A stretch of 64,000 nt of DNA from Hydractinia symbiolongicarpus (lineage: Eukaryota; Cnidaria; Hydrozoa; Anthoathecata; Hydractiniidae): positions 27,592,001 through 27,656,000 of the forward strand of contig NC_079884.1 in NCBI RefSeq assembly GCF_029227915.1, given 5' to 3'. Below are positions 11,901 through 25,320 of this stretch, piece after piece (position 1 is the first letter of the stretch; the number at the start of each line of letters is the position of its first letter). The notes below the pieces were generated by a model that saw only the letters and a list, made by a program, of their open reading frames with translations, had not been told where the DNA came from and made no database searches. The translations under genes and the position numbers were made by a program.

Positions 11901-13399
11901 GGACTGTGACCTTATAAATGTGATAAATGAGCCAATTGGTCTCCAAGGAATAACTTTCTTCTTAATTTGACATGATTGCTGGAATTCAGCGATTACATTA
12001 GGCTCTGTGGTAGCGCTTTATTTAAAAATTTAGATAAATAAGTCACTTCTACTGGGGGACCAATCCTAGCCGTTAGCGCGCGCTGAAGAAATAGCGACAG
12101 TTTCAAAAACTACAGTTTCATTGACTTTCTAACGGTGTCAATCCGTTTGAGTTACAACGATTGCGTCACATGTTCGTACAAACATGTATTTAGCGATAGT
12201 ATTCGGATGTTACTAGGTTGCAACGCTTTTAACAGTGAAACGTTTGACTGTTGGACTTAATTAAAATGATTTTGGACTGTGACCTTATAAATGTTATAAG
12301 TGAGAAAATTGGACTACAAGAAATAACATTCTTCTTAATTTGACATGATTGTGGGAACTCAGCGATTACACTGGACCCTGTGGTAGCGATTCATTTAAAA
12401 ATTTAGATAAATAAGTCATTTTTACTGTGGGACCAATTCTACCCGTTAACGCGCGCTGAAAATATAAAAACAGTTTCAAAAGCTCCATTTCATTGACTTT
12501 CTAACGGTGTCAATCCGTTTGAGTTACAACGGTTGCGTCACACATTCATACCAACATGTATTTAGTGATTTTTGTCCAATATTACTAAGTTGTATCGCTT
12601 TCAACAGTGAAACGATTGACTGTGGGACTTAATTAAACTGATTCTGGACTGTCACCTTATAAATGTGATAAATGAGCCAATTGGTCTCCAAGGAATAACA
12701 TTCTTCTTAATTTGACATGATTGCTGGAATTCAGCGATTACATTAGGCTCTGTGGTAGCGCTTTATTTAAAAATTTAGATAAATAAGTCACTTCTACTGG
12801 GGGACCAATCCTAGCCGTTAGCGCGCGCTGAAGAAATAGCGACAGTTTCAACAACTACATTTCATTGACTTTCTAACAGTGTCAATCCAGTTGAGTTACA
12901 ACGGTTGCGTCACATATTCGTACAAACATGTATTTAGCGATAGTATTCGGATGTTACTAGGTTGCATCGCTTTTAACAGTGAAACGTTTGACTGTTGGAC
13001 TTAATTAAAATGATTTTGGACTGTGACCTTATAAATGTTATAAGTGAGACAATTGGACTCCAAGAAATAACATTCTTCCTAATTTGACATGATTGTGGGA
13101 ACTCAGCGATTACACTGGACCCTGTGGTAGTGATTCATTTAAAAATTTAGATAAATAAGTCATTTTTACTGTAGAACCAATCCTAGCCGTTAGCGCGCGG
13201 TGAAGAAATAGAGACATTCTCAAAAACTGCAATTGATCGACATTTTGGCGGTATCATTCTGTTTGAGTTACAACGGTTGCGTCACATATTCGTATCGACA
13301 TGTATTTAGCGATATTTTTCTGATATTACTAGGTTGCATCGCTTTTAACAGTGAAACGTTTGACTGTTGGATTAATTGAACTGATTTTGGACTGTGACC
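8937..13399 (+). repeat. Three tandem copies of a 4-mer HOR, A-D-A-B (~1488 bp)
   Basis: Copies begin at 8937, 10425 and 11912. Monomer starts are 8937, 9309, 9681, 10053; 10425, 10797, 11169, 11541; 11912, 12285, 12657, 13029. The D monomer (second in each copy) starts GAGAAAATTGGACTACAAG, has ACTGTGGGACCAATTCTACCC and GAAAATATA, and ends with the altered dyad AAACGATT. Copies two and three share the GCGCGGTGAAG and TCGACATTTTGGCGG variants in their B monomer, absent from the first copy. Monomers 32 and 33 are 371 and 373 bp from single-base changes (GATTGTGGAACTC near 11610; CTACAGTTTCATT near 12112). Confidence 0.86.
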
Positions 13400-16300
13400 T
13401 TATAAATGTGATAAATGAGCCAATTGGTCTCCAAGGAATAACATTCTTCTTAATTTGACATGATTGCTGGAATTCAGCGATTACATTAGGCTCTGTGGTA
13501 GCGCTTTATTTAAAAATTTAGATAAATAAGTCACTTCTACTGGGGGACCAATCCTAGCCGTTAGCGCGCGCTGAAGAAATAGCGACAGTTTCAAAAACTA
13601 CATTTCATTGACTTTCTAACGGTGTCAATCCGTTTGAGTTACAACGGTTGCGTCACATATTCGTACAAACATGTATTTAGCGATAGTATTCGGATGTTAC
13701 TAGGTTGCATCGCCTTTAACAGTGAAACGTTTGACTGTTGGACTTAATTAAAATGATTTTGGACTGTGACCTTATAAATGTTATAAGTGAGAGAATTGGA
13801 CTACAAGAAATAACATTCTTCTTAATTTGACATGATTACTGGAATTCAGCGATTACATCAGGCTCTGTGGTAGCGCTTTATTTAAAAGCTTAGATAAATA
13901 AGTCTTTTCTTACTGTTGGACCAATCCAGGCCGTTAGCACCCGCTGAATAAATAGGAACAGTATCAAAGACTATATTCCAATGAACTTTCTAGCGGTATA
14001 AATCCGTTTGAGTTACAACGGTTGCGTCACATATTCGTACAAACATGTACTTAGCGATAGTATTCGGATGTTACTAGGTTGCATCGCTTTTAACAGTGAA
14101 ACGTTTGACTGTTGGACTTAATTGAACTGATTCTGGACTGTCACCTTATAAATGTGATAAATGAGCCAATTGGTCTCTAAGGAATAACATTCTTCTTAAT
14201 TTGACATGATTGCTGGAATTTAGCGATTACATTAGGCTCTGTGGTAGCGCTTTATTTAAAAATTTAGATAAATAAGTCACTTCTACTGGGGGACCAATCC
14301 TAGCCGTTAGCGCGCGCTGAAGAAATAGCGACAGTTTCAAAAACTACATTTCATTGACTTTCTAACGGTGTCAATCCGGTTGAGTTACAACGGTTGCGTC
14401 ACATATTCGTACAAACATGTATTTAGCGATAGTATTCGGATGTTACTAGGTTGCATCGCTTTTAACAGTGAAACGTTTGCCTGTTGGACTTAATTAAAAT
14501 GATTTTGGACTGTGACCTTATAAATGTTATAAGTGAGAAAATTGGACTACAAGAAATAACATTCTTCTTAATTTGACATGATTGTGGGAACTCAGCGATT
14601 ACACTGGACCCTGTGGTAGCGATTCATTTAAAAATTTAGATAAATAAGTCATTTTTACTGTGGGACCAATTCTACCCGTTAGCGCGCGCTGAAAATATAG
14701 AGACAGTTTCAAAAGCTCCATTTCATTGACTTTCTAACGGTGTCAATCCCTTTGAGTTACAACGGTTGCGTCACACATTCGTACCAACATGTATTTAGTG
14801 ATTTTTGTCCAATATTACTAAGTTGTATCGCTTTCAACAGTGAAACGATTGACTGCGGGACTTAATTGAACTGATTCTGGACTCTCACCTTATAAATGTG
14901 ATAAATAAGCCAAATGGTCTCCAAGGAATAACATTCTTCTTAATTTGACATGATTGCTGGAATTCAGCGATTACATTAGGCTCTGTGGTAGCGCTTTATT
15001 TAAAAATTTAGATAAATAAGTCACTTCTACTGGGGGACCAATCCTAGCCGTTAGCGCGCGCTGAAGAAATAGCGACAGTTTCAAAAACTACATTTCATTG
15101 ACTTTCTAACGGTGTCAATCCGGTTGAGTTACAACGGTTGCGTCACATATTCGTACCAACATGTATTTAGCGATAGTATTCGGATGTTACTAGGTTGCAT
15201 CGCTTTTAACAGTGAAACGTTTGACTGTGGGAACTAATTGAATTGATTTTGGACTGTGACCTTATAAATGTTATAAGTGAGACAATTGAACTCCAAGAAA
15301 TAACAATCTTCCTAATTTGACATGTTTGTGGGAACTCAGCGATTACACTGGACCCTGTGGTAGCGATTCATTTAAAATTTTAGATAAATAAGTCATTTTT
15401 ACTGTGGAACCAATCCTAGCCGTTAGCGCGCGCTGAAGAAATAGAGACATTCTCAAAAACTGCATTTGATCGACTTTTTGGCGGTATCTTTCTGTTTGAG
15501 TTACAACGGTTGCTTCACATATTCGTATCAACATGTATTTAGCGATATTTTTTTGATATTACTAGGTTGCATCGCTTTTAACAGTGAAACGTTTGACTGT
15601 TGGACTTAATTGAACTGATTCTGGACTGTCAACTTATAAATGTGATAACTGAGCCAATTGGTCTACAAGGAATAACATTCTTCTTAATTTGACATGATTG
15701 CTGGAATTCAGCGATTACATTAGGCTCTGTGGTAGCGCTTTATTTAAAAATTTAGATAAATAAGTCACTTCTACTGGGGGACCAATCCTAGCCGTTAGCG
15801 CGCGCTGAAAAAATAGCGACAGTTTCAAAAACTACATTTCATTGACTTTCTAACGGTGTCAATCCGGTTGAGTTACAACGGTTGCGTCACATATTCGTAC
15901 AAACATGTATTTAGCGATAGTATTCGGATGTTACCAGGTTGCATCGCTTTTAACAGTGAAACGTTTGACTGTTGGACTTAATTAAAATGATTTTGGACTG
16001 TGACCTTATAAATGTTATAAGTGAGACAATTGGACTCCAAGAAATAACATTCTTCCTAATTTGACATGATTGTGGGAACTCAGCAATTACACTGGACCCT
16101 GTGGTAGTGATTCATTTAAAAATTTAGATAAATAAGTCAATTTTACTGTAGAACCAATCCTAGCCGTTAGCGCGCGGTGAAGAAATAGAGACATTCTCAA
16201 AAACTGCAATTGATCGACATTTTGGCGGTATCATTCTGTTTGAGTTACAACGGTTGCGTCACATATTCGTATCGACATGTATTTAGCGATATTTTTCTGA

Positions 16301-17868
16301 TATTACTAGGTTGCATCGCTTTTAACAGTGAAACGTTTGACTGTTGGACTTAATTGAACTGATTTTGGACTGTGACCTTATAAATGTGATAAATGAGCCA
16401 ATTGGTCTCCAAGGAATAACATTCTTCTTAATTTGACATGATTGCTGGAATTCAGCGATTACATTAGGCTCTGTGGTAGCGCTTTATTTAAAAATTTAGA
16501 TAAATAAGTCACTTCTACTGGGGGACCAATCCTAGCCGTTAGCGCGCGCTGAAGAAATAGCGACAGTTTCAAAAACTACATTTCATTGACTTTCTAACGG
16601 TGTCTATCCGTTAGAGTTACAACGGTTGCGTCACATATTCGTACAAACATGTATTTAGCGATAGTATTCGGATGTTACTAGGTTGCATCGCCTTTAACAG
16701 TGAAACCTTTGACTGTTGGACTTAATTAAAATGATTTTGGACTGTGACCTTATAAATGTTATAAGTGAGAGAATTGGACTACAAGAAATAACATTCTTCT
16801 TAATTTGACATGATTACTGGAATTCAGCGATTACATCAGGCTCTGTGGTAGCGCTTTATTTAAAAGCTTAGATAAATAAGTCTTTTCTTACTGTGGGACC
16901 AATCCTGGCCGTTAGCACCCGCTGAATAAATAGGAACAGTATCAAAGACTATATTCCAATGAACTTTCTAGCGGTATAAATCCGTTTGAGTTACAACGGT
17001 TGCGTCACATATTCGTACAAACATGTACTTAGCGATAGTATTTGGATGTTACTAGGTTGCATCGCTTTTAACAGTGAAACGTTTGACTGTTGGACTTAAT
17101 TGAACTGATTCTGGACTGTCACCTTATAAATGTGATAAATGAGCCAATTGGTCTCCAAGGAATAACATTCTTCTTAATTTGACATGATTGCTGGAATTCA
17201 GCGATTACATTAGGCTCTGTGGTAGCCCTTTATTTAAAAATTTTAGATAAATAAGTCACTTCTACTGGGGGACCAATCCTAGCCGTTAGCGCGCGCTGAA
17301 GAAATAGCGACAGTTTCAACAACTACATTTCATTGACTTTCTAACGGTGTCAATCCGTTTGAGTTACAACGGTTGCGTCACATATTCGTACAAACATGTA
17401 CTTAGCGATAGTATTCGGATGTTACTAGGTTGCATCGCTTTTAACAGTGAAACGTTTGACTGTTGGACTTAATTAAAATGATATTGGACTGTGACCTTAT
17501 AAATGTTATAAGTGAGACAATTGGACTCCAAGAAATAACATTCTTCCTAATTTGACATGATTGTGGGAACTCAGCGATTACACTGGACCCTGTGGTAGTG
17601 ATTCATTTAAAAATTTAGATAAATAAGTCATTTTTACTGTGGAGCCAATCCTAGCCGTTAGCGCGCGCTGAAGAAATAGAGACATTCTCAAAAACTGCAT
17701 TTGATCCACTTTTTGGCGGTATCATTCTGTTTGAGTTACAACGGTTGCGTCACATATTCGTATCAACATGTATTTAGCGATATTTTTCTGATATTACTAG
17801 GTTGCATCGCTTTTAACAGTGAAACGTTTGACTATTGTACTTAATTAAAATGATTTTGGACTGTGACC
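13400..17868 (+). repeat. Mixed A/B/C/D block with 8-monomer spacing (monomers 37-48)
   Basis: Starts: 13400, 13772, 14146, 14518, 14890, 15262, 15634, 16006, 16378, 16750, 17124, 17497. Types: A, C, A, D, A, B, A, B, A, C, A, B. The B-A-C run at 13029-14145 recurs at 16006-17123, offset about 2977 bp: both B monomers carry the GCGCGGTGAAG variant and both C monomers carry GAGAGAATTGGACTACAAG and GATTACTGGAATTCAG. This is therefore one 8-mer period with an incomplete second copy. It is the right edge of the domain dominated by A and B monomers. Confidence 0.8.
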
Positions 17869-20105
17869 TTATAAATGTGATAAATGAGCCAATTGGACTA
17901 CAAGAAATAACATTCTTCCTAATTTGACATGATTGCTGGAATTCAGCGATTACATCAGGCTCTGTGGTAGCGCTTTATTTGAAAGCTTAGATAAATAAGT
18001 CTTTTCTTACTGTGGGCCAATCCTGGCCGTTAGCACCCGCGGAATAAATAGGAACAGTTTCAAAGACTACATTTCAATGAACTTTCTAGCGGTATAAATC
18101 CGTTTGAGTTACAACGGTTACGTCACATATTCCTACCAACATGTATTTAGCGATAGTATTCCAATATTCCTAAGTTGTATCGCTTTCAACAGTGAAACGA
18201 TTGACTGTTGGACTTAATTGAACTGATTTTGGACTTTGACCTTATAATTGTGATAAATGAGCCATTTTCACTACAAGAAATAACATTCTTCTTAATTTGA
18301 CATGATTGCTGGAACTCAGCAATGACACTGGGCGCTGTGGTTGCGGTTTATTTAAAAATTAAGACAAATAAGTAATTTTTTACTGTGGGACCAATCCTAG
18401 CCGTTAGTTCGCGCTGAAGAAATAGAGACAGTTTCAAAAACTAATTTCATTGACTTTCTAACGGTGTCAATCCGTTTGAGTTACAACGGTTGCGTCACAT
18501 ATTCATACCAACATGTATTTAGCGATAGTATTCGGATGTTACTAGGTTGCATCGCTTTTAACAGTGAAACGTTTGACTGTCGGACTTAATTGAATTGATT
18601 TTAAACTGTGACCTTATAAATGTTATAAGTGAGACAATTGGACTCCAAGAAATAACAATCTTCCTAATTTGAGATGTTTGTGGGAACTCAGCGATTACAC
18701 TGGACCCTGTGGTAGCGATTCATTTAAAAATTTAGATAAACAAGTCATTTTTACTGTGGGACCAATCGTAGCCGTTAGCGCGCCCTGAAAATATAGAGAC
18801 AGTTTCAAAAACTACACTTCTTTGACTTTCTAACGGTGTCAATCTGTTTGAGTTACAACGGTTGCGTCACACATTCGTGCCAACATGTATTTAGTGATTT
18901 TTTTCCGATATTCCTAAGTTATATCGCTTTCAACAGTGAAACGATTGACTGTGGGACTTAATTGAAATGTTTTTGGACTTTGACCTTATAAATGTGATAA
19001 ATGAGCCATTTTGACTACAAGAAATAACATTTTTGTTAATTTGACATGATTGCTGGAATTCAGCGATTACATCAGGCTCTTTGGTAGCGCTTTATTTAAA
19101 AGCTTAGATAAATAAGTCTTTTCTTACTGTGGGACCAATCCTGGCCGTTAGCACCCGCTGGATAAATAGGAACAGTTTCAAAGACTATATTTCAATGAAC
19201 ATTCTAGCGGTATAAATCCGTTTGAGTTACAACGGTTGCGTCACATATTCGTACCAACATGGATTTAGCGATATAATTCGGATGTTACTAGGTTGCATCG
19301 CTTTTAACAGTGAAACGTTTGACTGTGGGAATTAATTGAATTGATTTTGGACTGTGACCTTATAAATGTTATAAGTGAGACAATTGAACTCCAAGAAATA
19401 ACATTCTTCTTAATTTGACATAATTGCCGGTACTCAGCGATTACAAAGGGCGCTGTGGTAGCGCTTCATTTAAAAATTTCGATAAATAAGTCATTCTTTA
19501 CTTGGGGACCAATCCTCGCTGTTATCGCGCGCTGAAGAAATATCGACAGTTTCAAAAACTAAATCTCACTGACTTTATAACGGTGTCAGTCCGTTTGAGT
19601 TACAACGGTTGGGTCACATACTCGTACCAACATGTATTTAGCGATATTTCTTTTGGTATTACTAGGTTGCATCTCTTTTAACAGTGAAAAGATTGACTGT
19701 GGGACTTAATTAAACTAACTTTGGACTGTCACCTTTTAAATGTGATAAATAAGTCAATTGGACTCCAAGGAATAACATTCTTCTTAATTTGACATGATTG
19801 TGGGAAATCAGCGATTACACTGGACCCTGTGGTAGGGATGCATTTAAAAATTTGGATAAATAAGTCATTTCTACTGTGGGACCAATCCTAGCCGTTAGCG
19901 CGCGCTGAAGATATAGAGACAGTTTCAAAAACTCCATTTCACTTACTTTTTAACGGTGTCAATACGTTTGAGTTACAACGGCTGCGTCACACATTCGTAC
20001 CAACATGTATTTACTGATTTTTTTCCGATATTCCTAAGTTGTATCGCTTTCAACAGTGAAAGGATTGACTGTTGGACTTAATTGAACTGATTTTGGACTT
20101 TGACC
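17869..20105 (+). repeat. First appearance of the 7-mer family; partial copy (monomers 49-54)
   Basis: Starts: 17869, 18242, 18614, 18986, 19360, 19734. These line up with the monomers starting at 25321, 25694, 26066, 26438, 26812 and 27186, at a constant offset of 7452 bp. Shared private marks include GGAATAAATAGG after CACCCGC in the first, AAATTAAGACAAATAAG or AAATTGAGACAAATAAG in the second, GAGATGTTTGTGGG in the third, and CCTCGCTGTTATCGCGC in the fifth. More scattered differences separate this copy from the later ones than separate the later ones from each other, so it is probably an older relative. Types E, D and F appear together here for the first time. Confidence 0.82.
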
Positions 20106-21225
20106 TTATAATTGTGATAAATGAGCCATTTTGACTACAAGAAATAACATTCTTCCTAATTTGACAAAATTGCCGGAACTCAGCGATTACACTGGACCCT
20201 GTGGTAGCGATTCATTTAAAAATTTAGATAAATAAGTCTTTTCTTACTGTGGGACCAATCCTAGCCGTTAGCGCGCGCTGAGTAAATAGGAACTGTTTCA
20301 AAGACTACATTTCAATGAACTTTCTAGCTGTATAAATCCTTTTGAGTTACAACGGTTGCGTCACATATTCGTACAAACATGTATTTAGCGATAGTATTCG
20401 GATGTTACTAGGTTGCATCGCTTTTAACAGTGAAACGTTTGACTGTTGGACTTAATTAAAATGATTTTGGACTGTGACCTTATAAATGTTATAAGTGAGA
20501 GAATTGGACTACAAGAAATAACATTCTTCTTAATTTGACATGATTGCTGGAATTCAGCGAATACATCAGGCTCTGTGGTAGCGCTTTATTTGAAAGCTTA
20601 GATAAATAAGTCTTTTCTTACTGTGGGCCAATTCTGGCCGTTAGCACCCGCGGAATAAATAGGAACAGTTTCAAAGACTACATTTCAATGAACTTTCTAG
20701 CGGTATAAATCCGTTTGAGTTACAACGGCTGCGTCACACAGTCGTACCAACATGTATTTAGTGATTTTTTTCCGATATTCCTAAGTTGTATCGCTTTCAA
20801 CAGTGAAACGATTGACTGTTGGACTTAATTGAACTGATTTTGGACTTTGACCTTATAATTGTGATAAATGAGCCATTTTCACTACAAGAAATAACATTCT
20901 TCTTAATTTGACATGATTACTGGAACTCAGCAATGACACTGGGCGCTGTGGTTGCGGTTTATTTAAAAATTAAGACAAATAAGTCATTTTTTACTGTGGG
21001 ACCAATCCTAGCTGTTAGTTCGCGCTGAAGATATAGAGACAGTTTCAAAAACTACATTTCATTGACTTTCTAACGGTGTCAATCCGTTTGAGTTACAACG
21101 GTTGCGTCACATATTTGTACCAACATGTATTTAGCGATAGTATTCGGATGTTACTAGGTTGCATCTCTTTTAACAGTGAAACGATTGACTGTGGGTCTTA
21201 ATTGAACTAACTTTGGACTGTCACC
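20106..21225 (+). repeat. Three monomers paralogous to 32.03-33.15 kb (monomers 55-57)
   Basis: Starts: 20106, 20480, 20853. Monomers 56 and 57 match those at 32408 and 32781, offset 11928 bp, including the uncommon CAGTCGTACC in place of CATTCGTACC (about 20738 and 32669). Monomer 55 begins like an E unit but then carries GACAAAATTGCCGGAACTCAG and a type-C-like right part, again a mosaic. Confidence 0.75.
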
Positions 21226-24200
21226 TTTTAAATGTGATAAATAAGTCAATTGGACTCCAAGGAATAACATTCTTCTTAATTTGACATGATTGTGGGAAAT
21301 CAGCGATTACACTGGACCCTGTGGTAGGGATGCATTTAAAAATTTAGATAAATAAGTCATTTCTACTGTGGGACCAATCCTAGCCGTTAGCGCGCGCTGA
21401 AGATATAGAGACAGTTTCAAAAACTCCATTTCACTTACTTTTTAACGGTGTCAATACGTTTGAGTTACAACGGCTGCGTCACACATTCGTACCAACATGT
21501 ATTTACTGATTTTTTTCCGATATTCCTAAGTTGTATCGCTTTCAACAGTGAAAGGATTGACTGTTGGACTTAATTGAACTGATTTTGGACTTTGACCTTA
21601 TAATTGTGATAAATGAGCCATTTTGACTACAAGAAATAACATTCTTCTTAATTTGACATGATTGCTGGAACTCAGCAATGACACTGGGCGCTGTGGTTGC
21701 GGTTTATTTAAAAATTAAGACAAATATGTGAATTTTTACTGTGGGACCTATCCTAGCCGTTAGTTCGCGCTGAAGAAATAGAGACAGTTTCAAAAACTAC
21801 ATTTCATTGACTTTCTAACGGTGTCAATCCGTTTGAGTTACAACGGTTGCGTCACATATTCGTGCCAACATGTATTTAGCGATAGTATTCGGATATTCCT
21901 AAGTTGTATCGCTTTCAACAGTGAAACGATTGACTGTTGGACTTAATTGAACTGATTTTGGACTTTGACATTAAAATTGTGATAAATGAGCCATTTTGAG
22001 TACAAGAAATAACATTCTTCTTAATTTGTCATGATTGCTGGAATTCAGCGATTACATCAGGCTCTGTGGTAGCGCCTTATTTAAAAGCTCAGATAAATAA
22101 GTCTTTTCTTACTGTGGGACCAATCCTGGCCGTTAGCACCCGCTGAATAAATAGGAACAGTTTCGAAGACTACATTTCAATGAATTTTCTAGCGGTATAA
22201 ATCCGTTTCAGTTACAACAGTTGCGTCACATATTCGTACCAACATGTATTTAGCGATAGAATTCGGATATTACTAGGTTGCACCGCTTTTAACAGTGAAA
22301 CGTTTGACTGTGGGACTTAATTGAACTAATTTTGGACTTTGACCTTATAAATGTGATAAATGAGCCACTTTGACTACAAGAAATAATATTCTTCTTAACT
22401 TGACATGATTGCTGGAACTCAGCAATTACACTGGGCGCTGTGGTTGCGGTTTATTTAAAAATTAAGACAAATAAGTTATTTTTTACTGTGGGACCAATCC
22501 TAGCCGTTAGTTCGCGCTGAAGAAATAGAGACAGTTTCAAAAACTACATTTCATTGATTTTCTAACTTTGTCAATCCGTTTGAGTTACAACGGTTGGGTC
22601 ACATATTCGTACCAACATGTATTTAGCGATAGTATTCGGATATTACTAGGTTGCACCGCTTTTAACAGTAAAACGTTTGACTGTGGGACTTAATTGAACT
22701 GATTTTGGACTTTGACCTTATAAATGTGATAAATGAGCCAATTTGACTACAAGAAATAACATTCTTCTTAATTTGACATGATTGCTGGAACTCAGCAATT
22801 GCACTGAGCGCTGTGGTTGCGCTTTATTTAAAAATTAAGATAAGTAAGTCATTTTTTACTGTGAGATCAATCCTAGCAGTTAGTTCGCGCTGAAGAAATA
22901 GAGAGTTTTAAAAACTACATTTCATTGACTTTCTAACGGTGTCAATCCGTTTGAGTTACAACGGTTGCGTCACACATTCGAACCAACATGTATTTAGTTA
23001 TTTTCTTCCGATATTCCTAAGTTGTATCGCTTTCAACAGTGAAACGTTTGACTGTGGGACTTAATTGAACTGATTTTGGACTTTGACCTTATAAATGTGA
23101 TAAATGAGCCAATTTGACTACAAGAAATAACATTCTTCTTAATTTGACATGATTGCTGGAACTCAGCAATTGCACTGGGCGCTGTGGTTGCGCTTTATTT
23201 AAAAATTAAGATAAATAAGTCATTTTTTACTGTGGGATCAATCCTAGCAGTTAGTTCGCGCTGAAGAAATAGAGAGTTTTAAAAACTACATTTCATTGAC
23301 TTTCTAACGGTGTCAATCCGTTTGAGTTACAACGGTTGCGTCACACATTCGAACCAACATGTATTTAGTCATTTTTTCCGATATTCCTAAGTTGTATCGC
23401 TTTCAACAGTGAAACGATTGACTGTGGGACTTAATTGAACTGATTTTGGACTTTGACCTTATAAATTTGATAAAAGAGCCATTTTGACTAAAAGAAATAA
23501 CATTCTTCTTAATTTGACATGATTTCTGGAATTCAGCGATTACATCAGGATCTGTGGTAGCGCTTTATTTACAAGCTTAGATAAAAAAGTCTTTTCTTAC
23601 TGTGGGACCAATCCTGGCCGTTAGCCCCCGCTGAATAAATAGGAACAGTTTCAAAGACTACATTTCAATGAACTTTCTAGCGGTATAAATCCGTTTGAGT
23701 TACAACAGTTGCACCACATACTCGTACCAACATGTATTTAGCGATAGTATTCGGATATTACTAAGTTGCATCACTTTTAACAGTGAAACGTTTGACTGTT
23801 GGGCTTTATTTGAACTGATTTTGGACTGTGACCTGATAAATGTGATAACTGAGACAAGTGGACTCCAAGAAATAACATTCTTCTTAATTTGACATAATTG
23901 CCGGAATTCAGCGATTACAATGGGCGCTGTGGTAGCGCTTCATTTAAAAATTTAGATGAATAAGTCATTCTTTACTGTGGTATCAATCCTAGCCGTTATC
24001 GCTCGCTGAAGAAATAGCGACAGTTTCAAAAATCCATTTCATTGACTTTCTAACGGTGTCAATCCGCTTGCGTTACAACGGTTGCGTCCCACATTCGTAC
24101 CAACATGTATTTAGTGATTTTCTTCCGATATTACTAAGTTCTTTCGCTTTCAACAGTGAAACGATTGACTGTGGGAACAGATTGAACTGATTCTGGACTG

Positions 24201-24700
24201 TGACCTTATAATATGATAAATGAGCCAAGTCTCCAAGGAATAACATTCTTCTTAATTTGACATGATTGCTGGAATTCAGCGATTACATTAGGCTCTGTGG
24301 TAGCGCTTTATTTAAAAATTTAGATACATAGGTCTTTTCTTACTGTGGGACCAATGCTAGCCGTTAGCGCGCGCTGAAAATATAGAGACAGTTTCAAAAA
24401 CTCCATTTCGTTGAATTTCTAACGGTGTCAATCCGTTTGAGTTACAACGGTTGCGTCACACATTCGTACCAACATGTATTTAGTGACTTTTTTTCGACAT
24501 TACTAAGTTGTATCGCTTTCAAGAGTGAAACGATTGACTGTGGGACTTAATTGAACTGATTCTGGACTGTGAGCTTATAAATGTGATAAATGAGCCAATT
24601 GGTCTCCAAGGAATAACATTCTTTTTAATTTGACATGATTGCTGGAATTCAGCGATTACATCAGGCTCTGTGGTAGCGCTTTATTTACAAGCTTAGATAA
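21226..24700 (+). repeat. 10-monomer segment, left member of a ~15.29-kb-spaced duplicate pair
   Basis: Monomers 58-67 start at 21226, 21598, 21971, 22345, 22718, 23089, 23459, 23834, 24206, 24575. Each has a partner at 36512, 36884, 37257, 37631, 38004, 38375, 38746, 39121, 39493, 39862. The offset is 15286 bp for the first six and 15287 bp after a one-base difference in a T run near 23370. Rare marks are shared, for example GACATTAAAATTGTG, TAGAGAGTTTTAAAAAC, GATAAAAGAGCC and the short CCAAGTCTCC. Scattered substitutions separate the copies. Similarity ends inside the last monomer, near 24.70 and 39.99 kb. Confidence 0.85.
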
Positions 24701-24948
24701 ATAAGTCTTTTCTTACTGTGGGACCAATCCTGGCCGTTAGCACGCGCTGAATAAATAGGAACAGTTTCAAAGACTACATTTCAATGAACTTTCTAGCTGT
24801 ATAAATTCCTTTGAGTTACAACGATTGCGTAGCATACTCGTACTAACATGTGTTTAGCCATAGTATTCGGATATTATTAGGTTGCATCACTTTTAACAGT
24901 GAAACGTTTGACTGTGGGACTTAATTGAACTAATTTTAGACTTTGACC

Positions 24949-25320
24949 TTATAAATGTGATAAATGAGCCAGTTTGACTACAAGAAATAACATTCTTCTT
25001 AACTTGACATGATTACTGGAACTCAGCGATTACAATGGCGCTGTGGTAGCGCTTCGTTTAAAAATTTAGATAAATAACTCATTCTTTACTGTGGGACCAA
25101 TCCTAGCTGTTAGCGCGCGCTGAAGAAATAGAGACATTCTCAAAAACTGCATTTGATCGACTTTTTGGCGGTATCATTCTGTTTGAGTTACAACGGTTGC
25201 GTCACATATTCGTATCAACATGTATTTAGCGATATTTTTCTGATATTACTAGGTTGCATCGCTTTTAACAGTGAAACGTTTGACTGTTGGACTTAATTAA
25301 AATGATTTTGGACTGTGACC
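24949..25320 (+). repeat. Chimeric monomer 68, joins 42.8-kb-like to 17.6-kb-like sequence
   Basis: The left part (CCAGTTTGACTACAAG, GATTACTGGAACTCAG, CAATGGCGCTGTGG) matches the monomer at 42839. From about 25115, at TTAGCGCGCGCTGAAGAAATAG, it turns into type B (GACATTCTC, TTTTTGGCGG) as in the monomer at 17497. The following monomers then copy 17869 onward at offset 7452. This is the left junction of the block that re-duplicates the 7-mer family. Confidence 0.8.

Noticed and set aside
15343-15534. A 63-codon open frame on the minus strand
   Set aside because: It occurs inside one type B monomer by the chance loss of a stop; neighbouring B monomers with the same sequence context are closed. 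No domain and no coding signal.
23695-23892. A 65-codon open frame repeated exactly at 38982-39179 and 40840-41037 (+)
   Set aside because: It lies across two monomers of the satellite and is repeated only because the DNA is repeated. Sibling monomers break it, and it has no recognisable domain. Its identity across copies follows from the 15.29-kb and 1858-bp duplications, not from protein constraint.
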